From contig CP136064.1 in the NCBI GenBank assembly GCA_032622095.1, positions 220,054,205 to 220,118,204 of the forward strand: a stretch of 64,000 nt of DNA, written 5' to 3'. The translations under genes were made by a program, and so were the position numbers. The DNA comes from Siphonodentalium dalli. Taxonomy: Eukaryota > Mollusca > Scaphopoda > Gadilida > Siphonodentaliidae. Below are positions 11,349 through 23,665 of the stretch, piece after piece. Numbering within the stretch: the stretch's first letter is position 1; each line of letters opens with the position of its first letter. The notes beneath the pieces were generated by a model. That model made no database searches. It was not told where the DNA came from and worked only from the letters and a program-made list of their open reading frames with translations.

Positions 11349-14258
11349 ACGGACATGGCTCATTCGAACCCTAAAATGTATGTATACGTAATTCGAGAAA
11401 AGGGGTCTCAAAACATGCATATGCAAACTATTCCAGAGCTAATTCGTCGATATAGCGCTAAAAAACGCGTTTTGTTAGTTATATTTTTGCGTAAATTTGA
11501 TATCGTTTCGCTGTTCCGGTTAAATTCTAATCAGCCGATCTTCCGAGTGATGTCGGCAGCGATCGTGTGTTTTCGGAAATGAGTGCATTCGCGATACCGC
11601 CATGTTTGTGACGTAATATTTTCCCCAGCGTCTCTATTATTTTCGGTACGCCATAATGTGTTTCCGTTGGATCCTATTTGTCCATGCGAGATAATAACCT
11701 CTGTTGACAAGGATGTGACGATAGAACGGTATTCCAGTTTGTTACACAATGTCAACATGAATTTTAGTCATTTACATTGATCCTTGGAACACATTGATTT
11801 TTCTCAAATATACTCTAATCGCAATTGTGTAGGCAATACTTGTCAGTTGAGTGTGTCGATAAACTGCAGTTAGTTCAATTCCGTAGTTCTTTTAAAAGGC
11901 ACTCAATCCGATCAGACGGTCATGGGTCATCAAGATACAACAGCAACAACATTTGTTTAAAATACGCTTTAGTTATCAGAATCGATGTATTGCAACAAAA
12001 TAATGCTAATCACTGTCAACTATGGTATCAAATTTCCCAAAACATGTTTATCAACATTTTGTTCAACAAAATATGGCCGTATTATCACTAAAGTATCAAA
12101 AAAATTGACCATATTACCACTTGACTTTAGACTTATCCATCTTCATCCACAATTTTGTCCGAGACCCTTCACTTGACCACGTGTTTCTGGGCCACATATT
12201 ATTACACATCTCGAGAAATAACAAACTTCAACAATCGATATCTGATCACTCTGAGCTCGAGTCAAATATTATTTTACCCCCGAAACCAAAGAAATAGTAA
12301 TTTAGAAGCGTCTGATCGGATTGAGTACCTACCCAGGTGGTGAAAAATAAAAGACATCAAAAATCGATATCTGATAACTCTGAGCTCTGGTGGGTCCTCG
12401 ACTCAAGTCTAATATTTTGTTAACCCCCGAAGACAGAGAAACACTAATTTAGGACCGAAATGAAAATTGGGAAAATATGTTTCTACCTCTATTAAAAAGG
12501 AACGATATTGAAAACTGTCACTTCCCTGGTGACATACTGGCATCCGTGTGGAGTTTAGAGTCTATATATGGTTTTTATTCCATTTTGAAGAGGAATCATA
12601 ATCATATCCTCTGCAACATATCCAAAATCCGATAAATCCGCCTAGAGCAAAATGTTCTATTCAAAATGGCATCCATGATGACAATTGGTATTGAAAAGTG
12701 CTGATTTTCTGTGACACGTGGCTTTAGGTGCACCAACTATCGCCAAGTTAGCAATATAATGAAATATACACAAACAATGCTTAGTCGTAAACCATATAAT
12801 TATGTGCACTGTCTGTCCCAACATGGCCATATCACACCTGTAACCCCATTTGATATTTGAATAGTTATAACATCGACATGAAAAATAACACCAAAAAAAA
12901 AACAACGTCTTCACCATCGGTTTCAGTAGTAGAATAGGATTAAATATATTTTAATTTATTTTTCCTCAAAATATGTCTACATTGTTTACACGCCGTTCCC
13001 ACGGCACAACTTTCAAATTATACAGCAGTGCGGAACACAAGGCTCAAATCTACTTTCATATGATGTCTAATTTTTCCATGTGTTAAAAAAATATATTCAA
13101 AACAGTTAATCCAAGTAGATAATTAACACAGTTCCAATTCTACGTGCGTGTGTACGAACTCTCCCCGCCTGTCTATCTTGTTTACAGTTGATTTCAACAT
13201 ATAACCATGCAATGGACGGATCTACGTAAATTGTGAAAAACTATATGCATATATACTTAGCTAGATCATATCATGAATATCTACACTGGCTACTGGATAA
13301 TTCTACACCAGTTGAAGTAATGTTTCATGTTCAGATAGGGAAGTTTATAAACATTTAAAAAAAAAACCCAGTGCAGCTAATATATTCTTAGTTAATATCG
13401 TTCCTCAGTAAATAGTGTATTCCACTGTGTGCGTAGTTCACGAAGATCCCAGCTCGATGTTGCATGAAATGTGTCACTTTGTTGAGTCGAGTTTGATTGG
13501 CATCCTTTACAATCATAAAATTTCTCACTGGTAATCAATTCAATGTTTATTTCGATGTCGACTCACAAAAGTCACAGACAAATCATGCAATCTGGATTGT
13601 CACACCCCATATTGTGAAGTATATTATTAAGGAACAAGTAATAAATAAATATATATAGTCAATGATTTGTTTTTTCAATGCTATAAAGTTCTCCATCAGA
13701 ACATTAAAACAAATATTCAGCATATACTGGAAATCATACAATTTACTACGATAATGATGTTGGATTGAAATTTAAATACAAATGCATCTCAACATAATTA
13801 CTTATTATACATGTATAAGTAATATTATGTTCCTTTCTGAACCCCCTCCCCAATCGCACCATCGCCACGTCTCGGATAAATTCAGGATGACCGTCCTATC
13901 ATTAAATTATTGTCAACAGAGACCATTTTTTCTCACAGGGACACATACGATCAAATTGAAACCCCTTTATCGCGTACCGGAAATTATAAGACGCTGGGGA
14001 AGCTTATTTACGAATACACCCGGAAATCCTCGGCTGTTGTCGGTGATTGCATTATCCAAAATGGCAGGTTGGAAAAAAAGGTTCGGGACCCGAACATTGA
14101 GATTTTGTTGTAATTTTCATGACTTGAATGCGTCTTTATGGGACATATATTGGTCGCAGAAAGGTAGTTTCGGTATTTATCTACCTATTTTGATACCGGT
14201 AAAATTTCAAAAGCGAATATTATTTTGTGTTTTTTGGAGCGCAAACCGCCATGTGGCT
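11349..14258. mobile_element. 2.9-kb TTAA-inserted element with long diverged TIRs
   Basis: TTAA stands at both junctions (11345-11348 and 14259-14262), and the same locus in repeat F copy 1 has one uninterrupted TTAA (5346-5349). The outer ends show ACGGACATGGC against AGCCACATGGC. The inverted similarity resumes for about 400 bp inward: CCCCAGCGTCT, ATTTTCGGTACGC and CTCTGTTGACAA at 11627-11730 are mirrored around 13900-14010. The interior (about 11800-13850) is AT-rich. Its short frames (11355-12343, 12657-12917, 13782-14279) resemble no transposase I recognise. It is therefore a non-autonomous long-TIR element of piggyBac-like target preference. Confidence 0.8.
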
Positions 14259-15022
14259 TTAAAGTGCAAGTTAAGATAACAGACAAGGGAAAATCTCAAA
14301 CATTGGACATTCAAGGACTATTTGTAGGATGATCTAATGCAGCTCATATCTTGACTGTGACAGTTGACCATTTTAATAAACATTTGTTAACACAAGTAGC
14401 AATATTGGCTGTGGAAATGTAAAAATGTACATTTGTGGCATGTGAAAATCAAGTTTAAAACGTACAATATGATGCTAACCGGCCGTAAAAGGCATTTTAC
14501 AGGGTGTAATCGAAAGTTTACCTGCCGTTCAATACAAATAATAAAAAAAATACCGGGCGTTCAATGCTTTTTTGTCAGATTTTATAGGGCGTTCAATTAT
14601 GTTGGAGCACCACGCTTTGAAATCGGGCTTGTATGTCGAGAAAACACAGGAAACAGGAGACAATAGCTAAGTGTGGCTTTCAATGGGATATTAAGGCATC
14701 CAAAACATGTCTTTGTTATAAAATAAGACATCGTATAGTTAGAAAAATGTGCTTTTGGTCGCAAACGTGGCGTGTTTTTAGCTCGAAAATAGGAGGCTTA
14801 ACCTTGATTTACGAGAGAACTATAGACACGACACTGAAACGAAATTAGTACGAACATGTAGCGAAACATACCCCTTATCGAGGCAGATTGGCACCCGCCA
14901 CCCGGGCTGGGATTTGTACACAATTGGAGGGAAAGACGAAATTATACGTACTGTAGTTAGTCTGAGGCGAGCGACTTTTATTTATGACTGATTACCGCAA
15001 ACCAGCGTTCACTTCCGTCCAC
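14259..15022 (-). repeat. Repeat F, copy 2, main part
   Basis: Reverse complement of 4433-5349, lacking the 171-bp GC-rich insert found in copy 1. Landmarks include AACCAGCGTTCACTTCCG at the outer end and GAAATCGGGCTTGTATGTCG in the middle. Confidence 0.85.
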
Positions 15023-15123
15023 ATACAGTGAAGATACTTTTGTAAAATTTAGTATAGAGTACATTTTGAGCTCTGGACTAAAGTTTCCTTCCATTATTGC
15101 AAGTATTGGTCCTTTAACGACTG

Positions 15124-16375
15124 TTAAACATATCGAGCAAGGTATTCATCATCACCAACCGACTGAGCATCCCATATATAGGCGAGACCACATTTATTGA
15201 GTATATCTTTTACTCTATTAAGCCAGGGGTTTTCAATCCCAGAACGAAGCGCATACGAGTACAAATATCGATATACAACCCTCGATCGACAGGTTATATG
15301 AATCTCGGTTGACAAGTTTCGCCCATAATCGTATCATAGACGTTTAAATATGAATATATATCGGATAGCATTCCACTTTCTCCACAAACCATATACAACT
15401 AGGCGTACTTAGTTTCATTTTAAAGATTATTGAGGCCCCCACCCCCACTGGAATACGGAATACCACTTAACACAGAGGGTGGAATACGGAATTTTCCCGA
15501 TACATTTTCTATTGCCGTACGAGCGCCGGTCATTCCGCAGTGCATGTCCACGTCTAAAATGATATAAAATGAAGATGATCGACGATCTGTATGTCAAACT
15601 GTGAATTTATTGTCACAAAAATCGTATTTATATTATTATGATCATTTTTTGGAAGGTGTCGAAGGTCGGCGTACGAATACCGGTATTTTTGGAATACCGA
15701 ATACCTCCTAACAGAGGGGGCGGAATACGGCGTACCTCATAACAGGGCATGGAATACGGCGTACGAAAAGGGGGCGGAGGCCTCAATATTGTCACAAATT
15801 TTAGTTGCACCCGTTCAAAGCAATCAGTTTTCTCAAACCCAAACACATCACACCCATATAGCATCACTGGGAGGACCATTTTATTAAAAATGTCAATTTG
15901 ACAACCGAAAGCAAGATTATATTGTCTAATTTTCCTTATCACACCAAACATAGACGAAATAACTTTGTTCTCATTGTTGCGTCTTGCTCTGTAGTATGAG
16001 CCAGTGTGAAAAGGGTATCCCAAGATATTTGTATTCGTTCACTACCTCGATATTGGAATCGCCCAGCTTGATTTTTTGTCGTTTTATGTGTCGATATGCG
16101 AGGAAGCAAAACTTATGACTTTCGTTTAACGGTTAACCTCCAGTCTTCACAGTATATATTCATAAAATGCATATAAAGTTTTAATTATGTAGGCCATCCT
16201 TAGATTCAGCTAGCAGTACAGTATCGTCAGCATATAGAAGTACAACAATTCTTAGATAAATCGCCACTGTGTTTTCTATGTCATTAGATATTTCGTTTAG
16301 GCCGTCAATGTCCTTGCTTAAAAGGAAAGATTCAATGTCATTCAAAAATAGACAAAATAACAGCAATTCCATCTA
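15124..16375 (-). pseudogene. Decayed LINE reverse-transcriptase fragment (Tx1/L1-like), split by a MITE
   Basis: Reading the minus strand from 16372, LFCLFLNDIESFL leads into the catalytic LLYADDTVLLAESKDGL, the palm motif C of a reverse transcriptase. After several frameshifts and stops (16180-16030), LGDSNIEVVNEYKYLG and YRARRNNENK follow. Next come IRQYNLAFGCQIDIFNKMV and LPVMLYGCDVFGFEKTDCFE at about 15900. A 353-bp MITE (15432-15784) then interrupts the frame, and beyond it ENPWLNRVKDILNKCGLAYI at about 15200 gives the C-terminal region. Everything upstream of motif C is missing. The many frameshifts indicate an old copy. The clade is inferred from the order and wording of these blocks. 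Confidence 0.8.
15432..15784. mobile_element. GAGGCC-TIR MITE, copy 1 (inside a LINE)
   Basis: The ends are GAGGCCCCCACCCCCACT and a right end finishing GGCGGAGGCCTC. The interior repeats GGAATACGG and ATACGGCGTAC in opposite orientations. A second copy at 55620-55864 shares the ends and most of the interior, and it also interrupts a LINE. No clear target duplication is seen at this copy. Confidence 0.8.
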
Positions 16376-17776
16376 ACTTTAAATTTGTCGACCTCTGAAA
16401 TGTCACCTTTTTATCAGCGCAATACAGGTGCGTGTGAAGCACATTTATTATGCCGGAAGAGCGGAACGAACTAACATCAATTTGCTGAATAATTATGTTT
16501 AATACGATGCGGATTAACTATCATCCAATTTTCTCGCCCTTTTCACAGTCAACTATGACGCAGCAAATTAAAACGGATAATTATTCCAGTGATAGCACGC
16601 GCAACAGAGTCTGACAATCACACCCTAATTCTTAATGGTAATAACAAAAAGCTTGAACGAGGTTGTTGTGAAGTCGATATTTGCCTCTGGCTTCGGGCAA
16701 TTTGGTTACGGTCCATAACGACAAACAAGACGCCACTTTTCCATCAGAATATGTTTTCGAAAACTCGTGTCAAATGTTGAAATTTAATTTTCATCTTGAG
16801 TAATAACAAATTTATCCTTTGATTATGCTCAAATGCTCATATCCTTAGGCACATAGGTCACATGTCGACATACACCTTGCTCTATGGAATTAATAATCCA
16901 CAATATAATGGAATCCGTAGGTAATATTCTTTGTTAATGTTAAAACCTCAATTAGTGATTTTATCTAGGATACAGTCCTGTACAGAATTTCTGTGCTGTG
17001 ACCAGTATATAACACATGCTTCTTATACTTTGAACCTCTTAATTTTCGGGACGATCTAGCTGAATAAGTGGGGATTTATATTGTGGTGAAACAACATGAA
17101 GTGTTTGGTGAGTTTAAACTATTTTATGAATTGAAAGTTGAAAAGAGATCTTATCATCAAGACCCATGGCAAGCTCCACGCGGAGATCAGTCCCCTACGC
17201 AGGACTTACCACTGCCCGCACCTACTCGCAATGTGAAAAAAATGTCGCTTTTATTTATTTGAGGTTTTTGTAGGTTACAATTCCATGAATTCATTCTGCA
17301 TTATTATGAGCAACTGAACTGTCCATATTCATTTGAAAGTGTTCTGGATCAAGCCAGAATGAATTGTAACTGGCAAAATACTTCAATAAAAATGTTAGAT
17401 TTAATTCAGAATATACACGCGCCGGCAGCGTTCAGACATCGTGTAGCGAGGGGACTGAACTCTGTTTTGCAGCTTGGACCCACGGTCCAATTTAACAATA
17501 AATAATTTTCTGAGCCAATTTTCAGCTCACAATTCAGACAAACGAAAATGAACAATACTTGAAATCACCGTCATGCGTATATCACACGGGCATCATTGGA
17601 AACCATTCATAAGTAATACATGTATACGTCGAAAACTACAACAAACGCTCTTTATCGATAACGCTCTTTATCAATCACGCTCTTTTTTATCTCCCGATTT
17701 TGAGCGACAGAACCATCAACGCCCTTTATGCGAGGCGATCATTTTATTTGTATTACGCTGACAAAAATTCAACACG
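16376..17776. other. No recognisable gene
   Basis: An unremarkable AT-rich stretch. A loose inverted pair (GGTTACAATTCCATGAATTC near 17273 and GAATGAATTGTAACTGGC near 17358) may be a small foldback. Confidence 0.5.
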
Positions 17777-17780
17777 TTAA

Positions 17781-18205
17781 AGGCGCGGGCGGCGTTCGTT
17801 GCAGAAATGTTCATATTTGTTCAAATCTCCATCAACAGATATATATATAGTTTTGTTCATATGCCAAACATAATCAGCGCGTAAATAGTATATTGTCGTC
17901 AAGGCGTGCGATGGTGTACGTAAACAAGAGCCTGCTCGTGTTACAGAAGTTTTGCTTCTGTTTACATAACACAGCGCAAATGATATAAACGCTCTTTATT
18001 ATTTCCATATCAGGAAAACGGTAACAAATAATGCTCTTTATGGTTACCATATCCGGATCTAAACAAAAGCCAGGTTCTTTAACGTTTTTTGCTTTTGTTT
18101 ACATAACAAAGGAAAAACATTTGACAATAACCTACTGTTTATGCCATATTTCTGATTGGTATAAGAACAAGGTCTGTCTATATTTTACTATTGTTTCTGT
18201 TTATG
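17781..18205 (-). mobile_element. TTAA MITE, family 1 (copy 2, one end lost)
   Basis: The element starts after TTAA (17777-17780) with AGGCGCGGGCGGCGTTCG, in inverted orientation to copy 1. The body follows through ATAACGCTCTTTAT and the TTTACATAACA region to about 18205. The far TIR and its TTAA are not recognisable. Confidence 0.8.
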
Positions 18206-18373
18206 GCAGTTTTGTGGAGGTTGATCGTGCAATATATTAGTTCCCCTTTAAGTATAGTCATCTGAGGTCAAAGACACCTTTTCCCGACTGAAAGTCGACA
18301 TTACGTCGTTACATGAAAAATCGTAACTTAGTTTATGAGTCCAGCCATAAATTAATTTATATTCAATAATTAA

Positions 18374-18744
18374 AGACATACTATGTACTTGTTCGGGTGC
18401 GTGAAACTGATAAGATAGTATTCAGGAGCTATGCCAACTGGAGGAATGTAACATTCTATTAACATCGCTGAAAATCAGAAGCTAATAGACTGTACCACTC
18501 CACATAGAAAACATCATCTGAACTACGCTCAATTGTAATTATTTACTACTCGATTCGGGACGCATCTATCGGCGATAAACTAACGAAAATGATTTCGCCA
18601 TTGAGAGTCACTTCATTTAATTAATATATAAGAATGACGGTGTTTGTTGTCAATTGGGATATAATATTTAAAAAAAAAACCTACTTTGAAAAAGATTAAT
18701 CTACATTTCTATTTGATCACCCTACCGGAGTGTTTCACATCACT
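18374..18744 (-). mobile_element. TTAA MITE, family 2 (inverted copy)
   Basis: Flanked by TTAA at 18370-18373 and a degenerate ATAA at 18745-18748. It is the reverse complement of the elements at 35498, 63084 and 63583. Landmarks are ACCGGAGTGTTTCACATCACT near the end and TTGTTCGGGTGCG near the start. Confidence 0.8.
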
Positions 18745-18769
18745 ATAAATTTGATTTTTACGATAGCAT

Positions 18770-18900
18770 GTTAACCGGAACCTTTTCAGCAGACATCTTC
18801 GACTCAAATTAATTATTTATCAATATATTATCAATAGTAGATCGTTGTTAGTAGAAGGAATGTATTTCAATTGGTGTGCAGTCTCCCTTTATGTTATTCG
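18770..18900. mobile_element. Partial TTAA MITE, family 3
   Basis: Matches the right third of the 19005-19577 element (TGTTAACCGGAAC, GACATCTTCGACTCAAATTA and GTGTGCAGTCTCCCTTTA). The left part is absent. Confidence 0.65.
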
Positions 18901-19004
18901 TTATAATATTTGATAAATCGCATACGCCAAGGGGGAGCACTACGACAGACTTTTCAACCAATAAAACGGTTAAAATAACCCAAATATTATGTTCAATTGC
19001 TTAA

Positions 19005-19577
19005 AGGGGTACTGTACGCAGATATAGGCAATTTTTTTTTACTCCCATTGAGATAACTTTCAAGTTAGATTGTGTTCGTGTTATATGAGTTTCGTATAAA
19101 CCTAATTTAGCGAAGAAAATATTGATCTTTGAAAGAAAAATATTACGATTTCAAACTACGCGCCATGTTTTTGACCTTCACCGGAGAAGACGCAGGTCTC
19201 AGGAAGAACCGGAAGTTCATTGCTCACAGCTTCGATTGATGCATTCAATCTCTTCCATCGAACAATCTCACCCCCTATAAAAGAACTTGACGTTTTATGA
19301 CTCTTGTTTCTTTCTCCTTTTTTCCCGAATCGGTTATAACGGGCCTTCCTTTTGCAGGTAACATGTTTTGTTTGCAACTCAATAATGTTCGCGAACGGTC
19401 GTCAATAAAAGACACGCAGCAGATGCGATTTCAAGAACTGTAACGGTAACGGTAGCCTGTTAACCGGAACGTTTTGAGTAGACATCGTCGACTCAAATTA
19501 GTTATTTTATAATATAATATTCATATTAGATCGATATTGTCACCGGGAATTTATTGAAATTGGTGTACAGTACCCCT
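19005..19577. mobile_element. TTAA MITE, family 3 (complete copy)
   Basis: TTAA lies at 19001-19004 and 19578-19581. The perfect short TIRs are AGGGGTACTGTAC and GTACAGTACCCCT. A related copy sits at 44816-45357. It is non-coding; the small minus-strand frame at 19156-19377 resembles nothing known. Confidence 0.85.
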
Positions 19578-19599
19578 TTAAGTTGTTGTCAAATTTAGA

Positions 19600-22500
19600 T
19601 AAACGGAAACAAATTAATATTTGTTCTTCGTTTTTTTATTTGGCGAATTTGCTAAAAGTTTTGCATCGATTTTGTATTCGACAGTCTACAGTAAGTGGTC
19701 TTAATTTTTCTAACATCCTATCACGATCACCCAACATAGTCTATATAGTCGGATTCCTTATGTCATTTTGCATTTTTGGTTTGTTAAAAGCGATCTGAAA
19801 ATATGATATGTAAGCCTAGTAGGTGTTTTTTCAGGACTGACTTGTTTCCATTCTTTAACATCGACCTAAATCGGGGTCAACATAACTTAGAGAGCGTTTC
19901 GTATTTCTGAACACGATAGATGGTACCATCTGGCGTATGGTTATCGATGCGATTTGAAACTTCTCACAATAGTCAGGTTCGAAATGGAATAAAAGTGAAA
20001 GGTGCGGGCATTTTTCTTTCAGAAGCTTTTGAGAATTGTTTCTAATGGTATTTTTTATGCTGATTTCAAAAACCAATGTTGGCAAGTCGACAAATTATTA
20101 TTTCTGACCAAAAATGACAATTCAAAATGGCCGCCATCAGAACAAAGTCTAGATTTTCGTTTACTGTTATATGTTGTTCTAAGACGTTTGAATATTATGT
20201 ATTTCCGTACTTTCGAACGAATTGTGACAAGAGACACTATACACAGAACATATGTGGTAATTTATAGTGAACATGTTTGACATTTAACCCAATTTATGCC
20301 CAAAATGACAAAAAACGCGAATTTTATAAATTATTGCGGTCTTAAATGGCAGAAAGTGAATTATGCCGGAAATATATCCTTCAAATGGTTTAGACAGTTG
20401 TGTCTAAATGTAATTTGTAATCTGATTCCAAAAAAACAATGTTGGCAACTCGACAAATAATTATTTCTGACCTAAAATGACAATTCAAAATGGCCGCCAT
20501 CAGAACAAAGTCTAGATTTTCGTTGAGTTATATGTTGTTCTAAAACGTTTGAATATTATGCATTTCCGTACTTTCGTACAAATTGTGACAAGAGACACTA
20601 TACACAGAACATATGTAGTAATTTAAAGTGAACATGTTTGACATTTAACCCAATTTATGCCAAAAAATGACAAAAAATGCAAATTTTATAAATTTGCATC
20701 GATTTTGTATTCGACAGTCTACAGTAAGTTATCTTAATTTTTCTAACATCCTATCACGATCACCCAACATAGTCTATTAGTCGGATTCCTTATGTCATTT
20801 TGCATTTTTGGTTTGTTAAAAGCGATCTGAAAATATGATATGTAAGCCTAGTAGGTGTTTTTTCAGGACTGACTTGTTTCCATTCTTTAACATCGACCTA
20901 AATCGGGGTCAACATAAATTAGAGAGCGTTTCGTATTTCTGAACACGATAGATGGTACCATCTGGTTATCGATGCGATTTGAAACTTCTCACAATAGTCA
21001 GGTTCGAAATGGAATAAAAGTGAAAGGTGCGGGCATTTTTCTTTCAGAAGCTTTTGAGAATTGTTTCTAATGGTATTTTTTATGCTGATTTCAAAAACCA
21101 ATGTTGGCAAGTCGACAAATTATTATTTCTGACCCAAAATGACAATTCAAAATGGCCGCCATCAGAACAAAGTCTAGATTTTCGTTTCTGTTATACATGT
21201 ATGTTGTTCTAAGACGTTTGAATATTATGTATTTCCGTACTTTCGAACGAATTGTGACAAGAGACACTATACACAGAACATATGTGGTAATTTATAGTGA
21301 ACATGTTTGACATTTAACCCAATTTATGCCCAAAATGACAAAAAACGCGAATTTTATAAATTATTGCGGTCTTAAATGGCAGAAAGTGAAATATGCCGGA
21401 AATATATCCTTCAAATGGTTTAGACAGTTGTGTCTAAATGTAATTTGTAATCTGATTCCACAAAACAATGTTGGCAACTCGACAAATAATTATTTCTGAC
21501 CTAAAATGACAATTCAAAATGGCCGCCATCAGAACAAAGTCTAGATTTTCGTTGAGTTATATGTTGTTCTAAAACGTTTGAATATTATGCATTTCCGTAC
21601 TTTCGAACAAATTGTGACAAGAGACACTATACACAGAACATATGTAGTAATTTAAAGTGAACATGTTTGACATTTAACCCAATTTATGCCAAAAAATGAC
21701 AAAAAATGCAAATTTTATAAATTTGCATCGATTTTGTATTCGACAGTCTACAGTAAGTTATCTTAATTTTTCTAACATCCTATCACGATCACCCAACATA
21801 GTCTATTAGTCGGATTCCTTATGTCATTTTGCATTTTTGGTTTGTTAAAAGCGATCTGAAAATATGATATGTAAGCCTAGTAGGTGTTTTTTTCAGGACT
21901 GACTTGTTTCCATTCTTTAACATCGACCTAAATCGGGGTCAACATAAATTAGAGAGCGTTTCGTATTTCTGAACACGATAGATGGTACCATCTGGTTATC
22001 GATGCGATTTGAAACTTCTCACAATAGTCAGGTTCGAAATGGAATAAAAGTGAAAGGTGCGGGCATTTTTCTTTCAGAAGCTTTTGAGAATTGTTTCTAA
22101 TGGTATTTTTTATGCTGATTTCAAAAACCAATGTTGGCAAGTCGACAAATTATTATTTCTGACCCAAAATGACAATTCAAAATGGCCGCCATCAGAACAA
22201 AGTCTAGATTTTCGTTTCTGTTATATGTTGTTCTAAGACGTTTGAATATTATGTATTTCCGTACTTTCGAACGAATTGTGACAAGAGACACTATACACAG
22301 AACATATGTGGTAGTTTATAGTGAACATGTTTGACATTTAACCCAATTTATGCCCAAAATGACAAAAAACGCGAATTTTATAAATTATTGCGGTCTTAAA
22401 TGGCAGAAAGTGAAATAACCCAATTTATGCCCAAAAATGCAAATTTTATAAATTATTGCGGTCTTAAATGGCAGAAAGTGAAGTATGCCGGAAATATATC

Positions 22501-22746
22501 CCCCAAATAGTTTAGACAGTTGTGTCTAAATGTAATTTGTAATCTGATTCCAAAAAATAATGTTGGCAACTCAACAAATAATTATTTCTGACCTAAAATG
22601 ACAATTCAAAATGGCCGATATAATATTCAGTTAAAATTTGAAAATCATCAGTAATATTATGAAACTGGTTCATCAACACCCAAATGCGACACAATTTTCC
22701 ATCATATACAGCTGTCATATAGCCAAAAAAATTGTCACAAAAAAGC
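19600..22746. repeat. Left arm of a large inverted-arm structure, with 1.03-kb tandem repeats
   Basis: A unit starting TTGCATCGATTTTGTATTCG recurs at 19661, 20694 and 21723 (periods 1033 and 1029 bp) with a few substitutions. Each unit itself contains two related sub-blocks with AAAATGGCCGCCATCAGAAC and GTGACAAGAGACACTATACAC. From about 19973 to 22746 the arm is matched, inverted, by 25867-26882. At 22415-22620 a further partial sub-block leads to the inner end, TTGTCACAAAAAAGCCTTA. Open frames here repeat with the unit (for example 'MPTLVFEISIKNTIR' at 20085, 21110 and 22140, minus) and are probably repeat-borne, not genes. Confidence 0.85.
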
Positions 22747-23444
22747 CTTATTACGTGCGCTCCCGCATCAGTATGGCGATCAGTCAGATTCGTTGGTGTA
22801 CCCTACCGAGTTCACTCCATGACGTCACCATTACGTAGTACATGCCGGCGACGTTACGGAGTAGATTATAGAGTTGACGCCCTTGGTACTTACTTCCGTT
22901 ACTAGCTCGTTGCTATATAAACAAACCAGCCATGTGGCTTTTGTCGAAAATTGACAGTCAGTACATTCGCCCTGTATACATGTACTTTCAGATAATACAA
23001 AACACCACAACGTTATACCCCACCAATGTCAGTGTCTCGATATCATTTGACCAAATTTCTTGACATGAAACCGCGACAGACACGGCGTGAAATACATCGC
23101 ATTGAGTAAATAATTTCCCATTGTTTCAATTCAACTTCAAGATCGCGGTAAAATCAAAACCGCAATTTGTAAGTGGTAAACATCTGAAAAAGACATCAGG
23201 TACATGCAGAAACTAATTGTTGTGCATATTTATTTCTATTTGAGGTGGCAATTTTTCATGTTTATCAGTATTTTTAACGATAAGAGCGATGGTAATTGGG
23301 GGACTATATTTTATCTAGCGCATTAAATTTAAAATAAAAAGTCGTGAATTGGTTGAGTGTTTTCTATGGCCGCACATTTCGTTGATAATTACGAGCCATG
23401 TGTTTGTCTAAATAACATTTTTAAGTTCGAAGAGCATTAGAATG
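22747..23444. other. Unique interior segment with promoter-like sites
   Basis: Lies between the left arm and the palindrome at 23445. It carries a perfect palindromic CRE-like TGACGTCA (22820-22827), a TATATAA box (22914-22920) and an initiator-like TCAGT (22958-22962). No coding frame of note follows on the plus strand. Confidence 0.45.
22820..22962 (+). promoter_or_regulatory. Candidate RNA polymerase II promoter
   Basis: A CRE-like octamer is followed 87 bp later by TATATAA and 38 bp after that by TCAGT. The TATA-to-initiator gap is somewhat longer than the usual ~30 bp, and the downstream plus strand has no recognised gene. It could be an ancestral promoter of this element's own genes or chance. 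Confidence 0.25.
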
Positions 23445-23581
23445 GGGATAACAGTGTGGTGTTTTGTGATTTCGGAAAGGTACATGGCGAATATACTGTG
23501 GCAAATACCCGTTAACTAAATTTGCCACAGTATATTCGCCATGTACCTTTCCGAAATCACAAAACACCACACTGTTATCCC
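23445..23581. repeat. Perfect palindrome, 61-bp arms, 15-nt loop
   Basis: The arms at 23445-23505 and 23521-23581 are exactly complementary by eye; the loop is TACCCGTTAACTAAA. Part of the arm (AAAACACCAC...GTTATCCC) has a diverged echo near 22998-23020. Confidence 0.92.
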
Positions 23582-23665
23582 TTAAATAAAATTATTGAAG
23601 ATTGTAATTGTCTTTTTTTGCTAACATTAAATTAAATTAAATAAATTAAGTAAAATACAGTGAAA

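Noticed and set aside
13782-14279. 165-codon frame as a possible transposase part of the 2.9-kb TTAA element
   Set aside because: It overlaps the right TIR and shows no DDD/DDE-type motif or other transposase feature.
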